The notes beneath the pieces were generated by a model, which worked only from the letters and a program-made list of their open reading frames with translations, did not search any database and was not told the DNA's origin. A stretch of 64,000 nt of DNA, from positions 1,736,001 to 1,800,000 of the forward strand of contig JBANDB010000009.1 of the NCBI GenBank assembly GCA_037576215.1, in the 5' to 3' direction. Source of the DNA: Armillaria gallica (lineage: Eukaryota; Basidiomycota; Agaricomycetes; Agaricales; Physalacriaceae). Position numbers and translations under genes: made by a program. Of this stretch, positions 45,724 through 57,130 are shown one piece after another. Position 1 is the stretch's first letter. The number at the start of each line of letters is the position of its first letter.

Positions 45724-47374
45724 ATGCTACTCTCATTCCTTCTCCAGTTCATACCGCTCGTCTCTGCCGCAGTGCTCTATCAGAGACAGCAAGTGAACGA
45801 AAACCCCACTGTTGGAGGGGATCCTTATAATGGCTGGCAAACACTCCCTCAAGTCACTGACGCTACCCTGTATCCTGATTGGGCCATTAATCAAAGGAGC
45901 GGCGCCAAAATCGTTCGTCTTTCTGTTCACCCGCACCTCTTTTTGTTGGAATGACGATGCCTTTTCCAGCCTGTCTACCAAACAAAAGGCCTCAAGGACT
46001 CCGATATCAAAAGAGCGGTTATAGTTTTGTCTGGAAAAGTAAGTGATGCTTCACGTTGAAACCAAGGAAAATAGTCATTACGTCCCTAGAACCGCGACTG
46101 CTGGTACTGTAAGTTATCGCCGGATCACTGATGCTAGTGCGCTTCCAAGACATCTTGCCGTAGATTGGAATGCCATGAATAACGCACTCTACAATGCTTC
46201 GTATCACGACCCAGGGATCAGACGGGAGGACATATCCATCATTGCGCCATGCTTTTTTACTGAAGCAGACAGCAAATCGGGTGCTGTTACGGACGATACC
46301 CTTCTGTGGAGGATGACGACCTGGATCGACGGCAAAGCTAATGTTTCCCCGGGTTACCTCAAAGTCAGCAGCTTCGATATCCTCGATGCTCTAGTGTCGT
46401 ACTACATGGACACAACGACGTTCCCAAATCTCAAAGTGAGCTTTCTCACTTCGTTTTACCCGTCATTAGCAACTTGTATTAGACCGTGGTCATTGGAGGA
46501 CATTCAGCGGGCGGTCAGATGGCCCAACGATATGCAATGCTCCGAAAATCGACGGAGGACGACGACCGTCTGCATTTTTGGGTTGGTGAGGCATCGGTCT
46601 TCCATAGAGTGGTTGGATTTAACAGAAGACGCATTTTCAGCTAATCCAGGATCGCTATGTTGGTTGACAGAAGATCGCCCGAGACCGGATAACTCCTGTT
46701 CTAACACCGACCAATATAAGTATGGACTGGGCGGTGAATTTCCTGCCTACGCGACATCGGAGACAAGTAGATTGGGAAGAAACGGCTTGGTTTCTAGGTA
46801 TAACGGACGCAATATGCATTATGCATGGGGGACGGTAAGGTTTTCAGTCGTCGATTGTGATTGTATAGAGCTGATCGATCTCGTCTGCATGGAGTTAGGC
46901 GGACAACGGTTCTGGAGATACTTCGTGCAAAGCATTCGTAAGTCCCTGGCTTTCACATTTTAGTTCTTCAACACATTATCATAAACAGACGCAAGGACGC
47001 ACTCATCTGGAGAGGGGAAGAAACTTCGTCTCCATGCTCGAGGATCTACCGGGAGGTATACCGACTCTTACAACGGTTGATTGGATAGAGGGTGTTTCTC
47101 ACTCGAATGAGGAGATGATGAGTAGTGCCGCTGGGATAGACAAGGTAGCGTATCTTGACGTGCCTTTCGCATTATTGCGCGAACTAACCTGAAGATGAAG
47201 TTATTTCGATATGCATCATCCAACTCCACAGCTCCGAGCGGATCAGCTAGTGCGCCAGGAGTATACCCGACCCCTGGTTCGCCGAAGACAAGTGGTGCAA
47301 GTCGTTCGCACACATTATCATTGTTTCTGCTTGTTCTCCCGCTCTGTACAATTTTCTTCTTGGTTCGGTCATGA
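45724..47374 (+). CDS. Secreted alpha/beta hydrolase, probably GPI-anchored
   Basis: A signal peptide MLLSFLLQFIPLVSAAVLYQ is followed by GWQTLPQVTDATLYPDWAIN. Later exons give VYQTKGLKDSDIKRAVIVLS with GKNRDCWY, ISIIAPCFFTEADSKSGAVT, LLWRMTTWIDGKANVSPGYL, SSFDILDALVSYYMDTTTFP, then TVVIGGHSAGGQMAQRYAML (about 46484-46545; G-H-S-A-G nucleophile elbow), NPGSLCWLTEDRPRPDNSC and GGEFPAYATSETSRLGRNGL. A His-containing segment, SMLEDLPGGIPTLTTVDWIE with GVSHSNEEMMSSAAG, follows. The C-terminus SPKTSGASRSHTLSLFLLVL plus PLCTIFFLVRS has the layout of a GPI attachment signal: small residues, spacer, hydrophobic end. About eight short introns. It should act on the cell surface as an esterase or lipase-like enzyme; the substrate is unknown. 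Confidence 0.75.
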
Positions 47375-49800
47375 AAACGGTAACAAGATTTATGGATACT
47401 TACTTTCTATGCCCGAAGCATTGACGTGGCAAATTTTCAAACGTGTTTTGTTCGTGTTTCAATGATGTTGTCATCCAAAAAAAAAAAAAGACAGAAAAGA
47501 CGTGCTTTCTGGATCAACGAAAGACGACATCAACCATGAGTCAGGCCAAGGTTGCGAATAACTTAACACCAGGTAATGAGTCAGGTCGTCAACGTTACAT
47601 GATACCGTGTTTTGCTGGAGAGTACGCAGAATCGTGTCTCTTCCGAAAGTCCAAGGAGGGCTTGGCGTTCAACGCTGCGTGAAGCCACAAATATGTTCCC
47701 ACATAGGTTCGGCTACGTGGCGCCATAGCTACAAAGAGGTACCATGATATTCGAGAAGTCACAAAGATTCGGTTTGATGGTGTCTAGCAATGCAAGCAGC
47801 GGCTGGCCCACCACGTTATGACAGTTTGAAGTCAAGTCGAAGGGCTCCGGTAAATGCCGTACCTTTTCTTCTGTTTACCATCAACCATGATGACAACGAG
47901 TAGACCGTACCAGCCTTCGTCATCGTATTCCTTGCAGCGTTCATCGCCGCTTGAAGCACTGTGCAGACGTCAGAAAATATCACAGCCAGTCAGGCATCCA
48001 CCAGCTCATTCCTCGAGCAGCTCCAGATTGAATCCCTAGTTCACTTATCCTACGCAGAATCCTTAGAGCTCATCCAGTAATCACCTAACGACGCCCTCAA
48101 GACAGCAATAGCACCACCCGGACCATCATCTCACCCCTTGCTCGCCACTTTTTAAAAGTCATTTCTCTCGTGACTCTACAGCGACAAGGACATCGAAAGA
48201 TGACAGTTCGTACCTAGACCTTCCAGGTGATTCGCCGCAGGCATATCACGACGATTATCACTACTACGACGAGCAGAATATCTACTCGGCTGTTCGCGAC
48301 TCACAAGAATCTCCACCTCGCCTCACAAGCACTTAGCAAATGACTATGTTGTCGGCGACGGCGACGAAGTATACGACGCCTATACTGTGGGTACACTGCG
48401 GGTACACACTGCCCCATCCCGACCGCTTTCGTCTCGCCAGTGCCAGACGAACCCATTTGCCCCGTAGGCAAAGCTCCCATCCTTCGCTCTGCAGTAACCA
48501 ACAATTACTCAAGACCCGTCCGCCCTACCCTCCTCGGAAGAGTCTCCAGCTGGGCTGGAAGACCGGAAACGAAGGGTCCTCGAACGGAACGGACGGAGCA
48601 ATCATTCAAATATTCATCGCCTACTTCAAGCTCGTCCTTCGCCTGCACCGCCATCACCTCGGTACATCGATTTCTTATCTTTACCTTCAAAGCGCTAGGT
48701 GTTCACCTCACCTTACCGCATTTCGATATTGTGGTCGGGTATCGTTGGAGTGGGCGTGGATCGCTACTAGTCGAGTCTCCGTTGATGGGTACTGCTACAA
48801 AGCGCCCGACTTCTCTGCCGGTCAATCACCAGTATTTTTCCGGGGAGCACAAGTCATTCCTCTTCGAGATTTGGATCGAGTTCATCGTGCCCCTCCTCTC
48901 TTTGTCTCCTCTGCTTCACTGAGCCTTTTCTTCCCTGTCCGTGTCCTGCTCCCGTTCCCGTGTTTGCGTGCCCAGTGTGTTCCCGATTCCCGTGCATTGT
49001 TGTTTCTGTGTTTGTGTTTCTGTGTTCCCGTGTCCCCGTGTCTTGATCTCGCGTCCGTGCATTGCGCTTGCTATCTCGTCCCGTTCGTCTCATGGGCCCG
49101 AGCACTATGCCTCTCACCCTACATGGTCGGCATCTTCGTGTCGACGTACCGAGGGCATTCCAGTCATTTAGCGACTGAATTCTTCGTATGCCCCGCTCTG
49201 AGTATCAAGTACGACTAATGTCGGAAAATGCAGTTATGATTCCAGGTTCATACAATGCACTTGCAGAAAATGCGCCTTGAGGGGCTAATATGGAGAGCAG
49301 GACCCTGAACGCGTTCCCTAGAGGTAAGTAACATTCATAGATTACGGCAGTTCCTCCTCTGAAAGCTAGAATTTAGTGAACATGGACAGCCTTAAAAGTG
49401 CATCACAATGTTAGTACGCCCAGGTGCCAGACGCCGACAGAGCCGAGCAGGAAATCGACATCATCTCCGCTGCTGCGAGTCTAAGCATTGTGTGTTAGGA
49501 GCTCCGTGTGTGAGGAGAAGGAAATTTTACCCTGATCACTGTCGAAAACCAACCAGAGTCCGTACTACGCGTGCATTACCTACCTAATACAATACGCTAC
49601 GGTACCGAACGAGCGCTGGGTCTCACTGATGTAGTCACGTCCCCGCAAGATACGGCATCTCAGCACTGGCGTCAACGTCGTGAGCAACATTCTTACTATC
49701 ACATTTACTTTGATGGTAGCGATCGGACTTTGGCGTGGACTGTGACAGAGGGTACGCTTTGCGCCCGAATATTGCTTCCAAACACTCATATATTTTTCAG
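47375..49800. other. No intact gene resolved; possible decayed gene at 47850-49240
   Basis: Plus-strand pieces with protein-like composition are FLEQLQIESLVHLSYAESLE (about 47995-48080), DDSSYLDLPGDSPQAYHDDY with HYYDEQNIYSAVRDSQESPP (about 48200-48330) and VGKAPILRSAVTNNYSRPVR (about 48464-48525). They lie in different frames with stops between. The stretch 48925-49045 is a low-complexity run of GTGTTCCCGTGTCC-like words. A 13-base A run stands at 47481. Either a gene has decayed here or the exons are too short to join by eye. No family is recognised. Confidence 0.3.
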
Positions 49801-49808
49801 CATGCTAG

Positions 49809-50876
49809 ATGTTGATTCTTTCTCCCATGTCCCTCCACTCTGAGCTGTATGACCAAATCATCGACCACCTCGCCAACGACCACCTTTCACTGCGGTCTTG
49901 CTCACTCACTTCACGCGCCCTCCTACCTCGTAGCCAATATCATCTTTTCAAACACATTACGCTGTTCCCGCCTACCCCACATTACGAGGCTCGCCGCTTT
50001 CCCGTCAGCAAGGCTTACCTCGTCCGGAGCCTAACAATATATGAGAGACGAACGCCTAGCGGAGTTCGGAGGACTGACGTGTGGGCAAGGAACGTGCTTC
50101 CAGCACTCCTGCCCTTGTTTGTCTCGTTGTACTCGGTCAAGCTCTCAGGAACGATGTATCTCGATGTGAAGGATCGGATAAGAATGGGCGTTGAAAACTT
50201 GTTGGGCCGAATGACGAGCCTGACATTGGATGATGCATATTTCAGCAGTCTCGGAGAACTTGGCACCTTCTTCGCCTGTCTCCCCCGACTTAAGAGACTT
50301 GGGCTGGGGGTCGTTACTGTTGGAGGAACGGAAGGTATCTTGTGCGATGAAGAAGGTGTGCTGTGTCCTGAGTTGGAAGAACTCAAGGTCGGAACGAGGC
50401 ATCTTCGGGCACGATGGATGCATCGTTTGTTCAACGCAATGTCTCTCAAAAATCTCCTGACACTGGAATATCCACTAACGACGAAGGGGGATTGGTGGAT
50501 GCCGAGTGTCGAAACGATGCTTAAGATGGCCCCAACCCTTGAGAGGGCCATACTCGTTGATTGGAGGGGTGCGCTCGCGAATATCGTCGACGTTCCTGAT
50601 TTAAGGCGTCTACGTGCTGTTACGGTATTTGTCCCGCTGGAGAAAACCGGCGAATGCGAAATCCGTAACGGACACACGAGAGTGGATAACATCATTATGA
50701 GGGTGGCAGTGCTGGACTGGATAGCCAGAATGCTCGATACGGGGATGTGCTTGGAAGATGTTACATTGATTGTACGGGGAAAGGACACGTCGGGGGATGA
50801 GCGCCTTAGAGAGGCTTGGCGTAAACTTATGGATAGGCCAGGTGTCACTGTTCGAGTCAACCGAGCAGGTGCATAA
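49809..50876 (+). CDS. F-box-like / leucine-rich protein
   Basis: This single 355-codon frame has no intron. The N-terminus MSLHSELYDQIIDHLANDHL with SLRSCSLTSRALLPRSQYHL and FKHITL (from the second ATG at 49827) is the F-box-like pattern common in mushroom fungi: L-P-x-E-L-x-x-x-I-I-D-x-L, then S-C-S-L-x-S/C-R, then PRSQxHLFxxI. The rest has spaced leucine-rich segments (MTSLTLDDAYFSSLGELGTF, LPRLKRLGLGVVTVGG, CPELEELKVGTRHL, LKNLLTLEYPL, LERAILVDWRGALA) consistent with degenerate LRRs. It ends GVTVRVNRAGA. Such proteins are probably SCF ubiquitin-ligase adaptors, and the families expand strongly in Agaricomycetes. Start 49809 or 49827. Confidence 0.78.
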   Translation: MLILSPMSLHSELYDQIIDHLANDHLSLRSCSLTSRALLPRSQYHLFKHITLFPPTPHYEARRFPVSKAYLVRSLTIYERRTPSGVRRTDVWARNVLPALLPLFVSLYSVKLSGTMYLDVKDRIRMGVENLLGRMTSLTLDDAYFSSLGELGTFFACLPRLKRLGLGVVTVGGTEGILCDEEGVLCPELEELKVGTRHLRARWMHRLFNAMSLKNLLTLEYPLTTKGDWWMPSVETMLKMAPTLERAILVDWRGALANIVDVPDLRRLRAVTVFVPLEKTGECEIRNGHTRVDNIIMRVAVLDWIARMLDTGMCLEDVTLIVRGKDTSGDERLREAWRKLMDRPGVTVRVNRAGA

Positions 50877-51113
50877 TACCGGTCTGTACTTCTGAAGCTC
50901 TAGAGATGACCAAAATTAAAACGATTCCCAGCTAGGCCTTTCACGAATGCCCTCTGTCGTGCCGGAGGAGCGTCGATACCAAATGTGATTTTAACTACAA
51001 GAACAGACAATTCTGATGGCGACAACAGTGTCATCATTTGCAGCAATACTAGTACAATTTTAATCGGACATAACAACTAGTTCATACACCCAACAAGCTT
51101 ACGTTTCTGCGAA

Positions 51114-52977
51114 TCACTGATCTACCGTCATCTGGTCAGTATTCCAAACCCATGGATCCTCAAACGGCTTTTCTTCAAATTTGAGCGAGATCTTCCATGG
51201 GATCGGGAAGCCTTCCACTGGTTTTCCATTTTCGTCATAAATCTCCCAGATTGCCATAGTACCGGACCCATCATTTGCTCCATGCCGCAGCCCATAGGTC
51301 CCGGGCTTAAGAGCGCTCTTGTGTACTGCATTGATTGGGTTGAATGGAAGTGCGGGGGGCTGATCAGTCATGTCGCTCTGATTGGAGAAGGTGTACGCAA
51401 TGTGACTCAATACGACGTAGTCGTCGGTTGGCCCAAATCCGCGCCAAATCCTCGTGTAGGTCATACCGCCGGAGTAGGGGAAGTCAACAAAATCTCTGTA
51501 TGTTTCCCACCGCGTGACGGGTACAAGGACACCGGGGACGAGAGCTTTAACGGGCACACCGTCGGGCCAATCAATGATCAGGTTCTGGGAGACAGTGAAT
51601 TGCTGTGAAAGACCAACATATCCATCACCGACTGTGACCGTCGTACCAGAGTCAAAGACGCGACATTTATCCATGAGATTTTGACTTACCTCCGTAGCTA
51701 AATGTGTAAAATATAACAGGATCCGGCTTACCTTCACGGTAATCCGTTGTGATGAAAGACGCAACACGCGGGTTCGACTTTGCAAAGCGTGCACGAAGAT
51801 AAGGGCCAGGAATCATTAAGCTGGTAGAATAGTTTTTGCAGTACGTCGCGTACGCTTCCTTTAATTCATCCTGACGCGCCTTTGTCGAGGCGAGTTGGTA
51901 CAGAGCAGTGAACGCAGGGGTACCCCCGAATTCGACGAAGCTAATGTGTGAAGTTAGAGCGTCAAATGAAAACAACACGGAAGCAAAGAACTCACGCAGG
52001 ATAGTCTTTCACAGAGTCGGCCCAGGCGTCGATGTTATTGAGGAAGTTCTGGTTGCCGTACTTGGAATCGCCACCCTCAGTGAGCACTCTATAAGTACTA
52101 GACTCCTGGAAGCTGTTGATGGTATCTTGATATTTAAGCTGCTCCGAGGCAGACAAACTGCCCATGAAAAACTTGACAGAAACCTGCGCAGCAATTTCGA
52201 TGGATTCGTCGGCGCTGTATTGTGTCGTATCGGTAGTACAAGTGAAAGCAGCGCGTCCACCGATGATCAGATTGCTGACAAGGTGAGTTCCATATTGTGC
52301 GTAGATTAGCTCCGGATCAGCGTTGTCCAGTATGTTCACGAAAGCAGGGCGGAGATACATTTGCAGCTCGAGTGGCGGAGGAAGGGACATCGTATAGAGT
52401 GTGACCTCATGCATGACTCGGGTGAATGCGTTGGCCATGTTATTCGTTTCACTCTGGCTGAAATCGACAGAGACGGACCCGCTAAAAAATGGCCACTCGG
52501 TTCCGAGCTTTTTGACGCATTGTCAGTATCATGCAATGCAGAATGCAGAACTAGGCTTTACCTCAGTGCGGCTGGACAATGCACGCGAGTAGTCATCTGC
52601 AGACTTTCCAAAGGTCGAATTGAATTCGGTCCTGCTGACAGGATGATAGTTCACCATGTCAGGAACGCCCCAAACCTTGTCACCAAATGTAACATCGTGG
52701 AAGGGTACTGCGGATATTGGTCAATGTTGCACACATAGCAGCTAGTGTGAATTTTACAGTTGGACCAATCGACAACGACTTGCATGCTGATACAAGTAGA
52801 TTAACGAGTGTCGTCAACATCTAGCGCGATATCCTACCAGGATCGTGCGTCTGCATAGAGGCCATTCAGCACGTTATATGTCGCCCCAAGAGACGGCAGA
52901 GAGGGAATAGCATTAGCCGGTATGTCTCGTGGGTCCATAGTGAACCGTGGTAAGGATGATTTAAGATTTGTCGACAT
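51114..52977 (-). CDS. MACPF-domain protein with Vps62-like C-terminus
   Basis: Starting at 52977 and reading leftward, several exons separated by short introns encode a MACPF/perforin-like region. The family signature Y-G-T-H followed seven residues later by G-G lies at about 52305-52260. The segment after it is rich in alternating polar residues, as in the membrane-inserting helices of the fold. After an intron near 51990 and another near 51690, the C-terminal third (51650-51114) has the Y-V-G-L-S, W-P-D-G-V-P-V and I-W-R-G-F/P-x-x-x-Y-V-x-L-S motifs of Vps62/DUF946-type beta domains. No signal peptide is visible. Proteins of this build assemble into membrane pores or act as regulatory pore-fold proteins. 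Whether this one is active, and on which membranes, cannot be told. No aegerolysin partner gene is found in the window. Confidence 0.8.
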
Positions 52978-53690
52978 TTTTTGAGCTGCGCAGGGGGGGT
53001 GAGGTAGGGGATGTAGTATGCGCCTTTGACGAGTGGAAGTTACTGCTATTACTTATAGTCCGCACGACGCTCTTTCTGCCAGACCAACACGAGGATAATT
53101 TCTTTCAATAGTACGCATTCTACACCTCGGTGAAGCGACAGCTATCATGGTCAGTTGCCAGACCCCATGAAGTCCAAAGGCACCTGCTTTCAATTGTACG
53201 AATACTTTACCTCTGTAAAGCGGCTGCTATCATGGTCAGCTATGGTCAGCTGCTCGAACGATGAGAAGGGACCAACGTAAAGGATGCGTTCTATTACTCA
53301 CATACAGATTGGCTCGGAGCCCCAGTCCACCGGAAGAAGCTCTAACCAGAGTCTGAGAGCAAAACGCAGTTGTGTGCTCGATGACGGGGATGTAGAGAGT
53401 AGTTCGACACTTCAACGCTCTGCCCGTATTACTGCATTCGTGTGGGATGGACAATAGACATTAATCTTGAATGGTACTTAGGGTAATGTGACAGCTATCA
53501 TGGTCAGCTGCCAGACCCCAAGAACTGCAAGTCGGACACTGTCTTTCAATAGTACGAGTACTTCATTTCGGTGAAGTGACAGCTATCATAGTCAGCTGCT
53601 CGAACGATGAGAAGGGACCAACGTGAAGGATGCGTTCTATTACTCGCATTATAACCCAACGGTGAATTATGCTAGGGCCGTGAAAATTTG
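52978..53690. repeat. Direct repeats of about 165 bp upstream of MACPF gene
   Basis: Sequence from about 53139 (GACAGCTATCATGGTCAGTT, GCCAGACCCCATGAAG... to GAAGGGACCAACGTAAAGGA, TGCGTTCTATTACTC) recurs from about 53490 with small changes. A third partial copy starts near 53095 (TTTCTTTCAATAGTACG). Each full copy contains two CAGCTATCATGGTCAGCT-type palindromic words. No coding frame is conserved between copies. Confidence 0.75.
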
Positions 53691-54430
53691 AATCGGTCTT
53701 GAAAACATTCAACTTAGCAGACGAAGTTCAGGACAAAAAAGAAAGATAATATTCCCAAGAACCCTAGTTAAAGACCAAAAGAAATTCCAGAGATGCGGCA
53801 TGCAGAACAGATATGGGTATAGGAATATGATGATGATAGGCTGACCTCGAAGGAGAAATATGCAAGTAGGCGAGGTATAGGCTGTGATATGCACGGGAAA
53901 AAGAAAGAGAGAAGACCGAAAAGACGAAAAAGGCCCAAGAGAAAAGGGTATACGGGGTAGAAAGTGATAAATAGGAATAATGTTATAGGCTGGACGGGGA
54001 TAGAATGATAGGCTGAGAGAGGATAAAATGTCGACGGAGAGATATGCACGTCATGAATAAAGATGAGCACAGGCGCGGTGGTCCGGGTCGAGAAGCCAAT
54101 GACGAGTAACGAGACAGAAAACCGAGGAGACGCAGAAGACGACAAGGGTGTCGAAGGATGTGATAGTCTGTTGTGCATGCGAAGGGATTTACGGCACAGA
54201 CCCGTCAACTACCCGTCGGCAGTCGACGGTCCCTCCGAGGTCCCTCAGAGAACGGTGATGGCCCGTCGACCACCCCCGTCTGCAAGGTTCCTCATCTGCC
54301 AGGGATAGAGGAAGGACCGGTAAGCTCGTCAGCGAACCAGTCCTTCCTCAATGACCAGCCGCATGCACTAGAACCCGTCGGCCCCGATGCACCGCTGATC
54401 GACCCTCAGATCCTAACGCGGCAACGGAGT
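53690..54430 (-). repeat. Family 3' flank, copy behind gene B
   Basis: Read on the minus strand this matches the gene A flank at 17430-18400 from GCCGCGTTAGGATCTGAGGG through the ATCCTTCGACACCCTTGTCG block and the CATATCACAGCCTATACCTC unit to GGGAATATTATCTTTC. It has only one copy of the 156-bp unit that is in three copies behind gene A. Confidence 0.8.
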
Positions 54431-54503
54431 AGTTTGTTTAGTGGACATCCTTGTCGTCTCCGTGCGCTATTTGGCTTTTCTTTCTGGTCGGTTTATCAAT
54501 CAA

Positions 54504-57021
54504 TTAGACTATGAACAACCAAGCTGAGAATTATGTTAGTACCATGAAAGATACAATGGAATGAATGAAGGCCTACACCCTGACAACGCCGTGCTCGACT
54601 TGCAGGAGAGCCGCTTTCTTCCTCCGGGCGCGTTCTCGGCGCCCGCACTGGGAAACGGCTGGGAGTGTGGTGTTTCGGCTGGGACGACCGCGAGGAGGTA
54701 CACTCCAGCCGTCTTGGTTGTCCAGTTCGGACCGGCGAAGGCACACCCTTCCTAATAGGAAGGGCAGCTGCACGAGCCGGTGTTCGGAATGAACCGTCCT
54801 CTACGGAGTGACCTGAGGATGTCGAGCGCAAAACAGGGTTTGACGGTCGTGGAGGAAAGGTGCGAACCATGCCCTACAGAGCATTAAATGTCAGTAGGCA
54901 ATTCTCAATACTCAACAGACAATGCTCACCTCTGCGTGATGTCCCAATCGGCGCGGAGATAGACTTTTCTCCTTCTGCTTCTGCGTTTTCAACGCAGGAG
55001 GAGAAGAACGAAGGCTCTTGGGGTGTACAGACGGGGAGGGTTGGACCGAGGTTTTGATTCGAGGCGCGCGCTTGCCAGGACAGACAGGGTTGCGCAAAGG
55101 AGACGGACGGGCAGTCACAGGTGTGTGCCCTTCCTGAAGAGGGTGAACAAGTGAAGCCTTCCTTCGCCGAGACGCTATGGGAATGGGGGAAGGCGACGAC
55201 GCGGGGGCGACAGCAGTCTGTGACTGGGCGTCATCGTCAACAACCGCCTGCTCAGATGAGGAGCCCGAGGTAGCTAAACAGGGAACGGGATCAAAGGAAT
55301 AGGACGCCGAAGCGTGCATTAAGGACATGTTCTATGTGGCATTGAACGTCAATTACGCGATTCAATATAATCAAAAGATCGCACTCACCCCGTCTTCAAC
55401 AACCTCGGCATCGACCGCTTGCTGCAAGGCGTAAAAGCCATCAATGCGGACAGGAACGTAGGTCTCCGGTAGTGAGAGTAAGTAGTTCCCAGTCTCAGAG
55501 TGCTGAAAATATGGCAATGAGTAATCATGCCTATCGGGACGTTCTGTATTGCTCACCCCGCTTGAGAAGAGACTAGGTTGAGGACCTTCCAACTCTACCG
55601 TGCCTTGCCTAACAACTGTCCCAGTGCGTGCCAGCGAAGCCACATCCAAGTCGGAAATGGCGGGCCGAATACCTAGTGCAGACATGCGAGTCACCTGTAC
55701 GACATGAACAATCAGGAGGTGTATCCAAATAATATGTCGACCGTGCTCACCTCGGCCTGGCTATCGTTGACCGAGTCTTCCGCGAGTATGGTCCTAGAAA
55801 CTGCTTGAGACACTCCCTCAATGACGCTTTCTTCTCCATCATTGTTTACAGATGAGAAGAAGGCCATAGAGGCGAAGGCCCGTAAGTTCTGAAAACACAA
55901 AACTTATGATGAACGGTTATACGCAAATTCCGTGTGGCACTTACATCAAGGCTTTCCGATAAGCTGACTGTAGAGGGTGTAGAACCCGTGGCGCCATGGT
56001 TGAAAACCACGTCCTCGACTGCCAACGATATTTCCTACGAATATGTTGGATGAGCTTGGGCATCAAAGGCGCAATTGACTATGCTTACCGTTTCCCAACA
56101 GATATACAACTTCGATTCGATGGATTTCCTGATGATAGTCTGAAGACGTTCGTTTCCATACGCGACATTGTCGGATGCCGTATCGCTTGTCAACTGAAGG
56201 CAAACTTCTGAGAAACCGAAAGCTAGAAAACGGTATATGGGACTCACCTGACGATCCAAACCCGGTGATGAATCTGCGCCTTGCTCTTCTTGATTTGTCG
56301 TGGGCACGTTCGCCTCTGAGACCTCGTCCTGAAACAGCAGTCTCCACACAAGGGAAACTACTCCTACGACTTCTTCGACCGCGGCTTCTTCACGCATGGC
56401 GCGGAAGAGTAGGAGGAGGAAGTCGAGGACAGTAGGAGGGACGCCAGAATCGAGATTAAGGAGGACCGGGACGCTCATGGCTACCGCTAATCCCAGGAAG
56501 ACAAGGATGACCAGCTTGTCGAAGAAGCGATCCCAAGGATTTGAGCGAGCGACGAGAAAAGGTGTTTGTCGTGGTGCAAAGGCGATGGAAGTGCCAGATG
56601 GCAGAGGTGTCTGTCTGATAGCAGTTACCATTCCTAGGGTCGATGCGACTCGCACGACCTTGGGAACGGTTTTGACGCTGGGCGAGGTACCGACGACCGA
56701 CAGCGCAGTCGATGTGAACGATACCGGCTCAACGGAAGATTGGATTTCCTTCGGGCCTGGGGCGACGGTCTCCACGATAGTGTCAACCGTGTCTGTGACC
56801 ACCCAGGCCAGAGTGTCGTCCAGAACTTCGGACTTCAAGGCAACGTCGATGGTGTCGATATGAGCAACGACACCAAAGGCGAGGGCATCTTCCTGGAAGG
56901 AAGGCCCTTCCAACCACAGGCTGCTCAGGCTGATGGCAGAGTTGGGCCGGAACGCATTGAAAACCGCGGTGATGAAGAGGGAGACGAGAGTAGCGAAAGG
57001 GATACCCAAACAGTAGACCAT
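54504..57021 (-). CDS. Gene B: paralogue of gene A
   Basis: Exon 1 (57021-56248, 258 codons, phase-0 end) begins with MVYCLGIPFATLVSLFITAV, a hydrophobic helix. It has a polar middle (VVTDTVDTIVETVAPGPKEI) and a second hydrophobic block, KLVILVFLGLAVAMSVPVLL, then VLDFLLLLFRAM. Small exons follow: VCLQLTSDTASDNVAYGNER, NLRAFASMAFFSSVNNDGEE and RMSALGIRPAISDLDVASLA, then HSETGNYLLSLPETYVPVRI. The large basic disordered part has GHTPVTARPSPLRNPVCPGK, LPIRKGVPSPVRTG, then SRFPVRAPRTRPEEESGSPA with RARRS. The last exon ends WLFIV and a stop at 54504-54506. The tail aligns with gene A (SRFPLIAPTTRLKDESDSP...ARRS). Most junctions hold frame, so the gene looks intact. Function is unknown; the membrane helices plus a phosphorylatable basic tail suggest a membrane-bound scaffold, by inference only. 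Confidence 0.73.
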
Positions 57022-57067
57022 GGTGATGGTCCTTGGTAATGATGTAATAGGTTGGATTCCTCGATCC

Positions 57068-57130
57068 GTGGTTGGTTATATACCCACCGATCTTCCCTCG
57101 ATCGTTGACCGGTGCGTGACTGGCGCGTCG
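57068..57130 (-). promoter_or_regulatory. Gene B promoter block with TATA box
   Basis: On the minus strand: CCTTCGACGCGCCAGTCACG, CACCGGTCAACGATCGAGGG, AAGATCGGTGGGTATATAAC. The TATA box (57082-57076) is about 60 bp before the ATG. It matches the gene A block at 14766-14845 nearly base for base. Confidence 0.8.

Noticed and set aside
47481..47493. Poly(A) run as sign of a retrocopied gene
   Set aside because: The preceding sequence is the 3' end of an intron-containing gene, so no processed copy is present and the run is probably a simple repeat.
48340..49218. 292-codon plus-strand open frame
   Set aside because: The second half is a GTGTTCCC-type low-complexity run. Protein-like parts occur in other frames, and no motif or conserved start was seen.
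50015..50860. Long minus-strand open frame of 281 codons
   Set aside because: It is antisense to the F-box-like gene, whose frame has the F-box motif and leucine pattern. The antisense translation is Ser/Arg-rich with no motif.
56396..57039. Plus-strand frames of 155 and 99 codons opposite gene B exon 1
   Set aside because: They are antisense shadows. The minus-strand frame has hydrophobic helices and homology to A and C.
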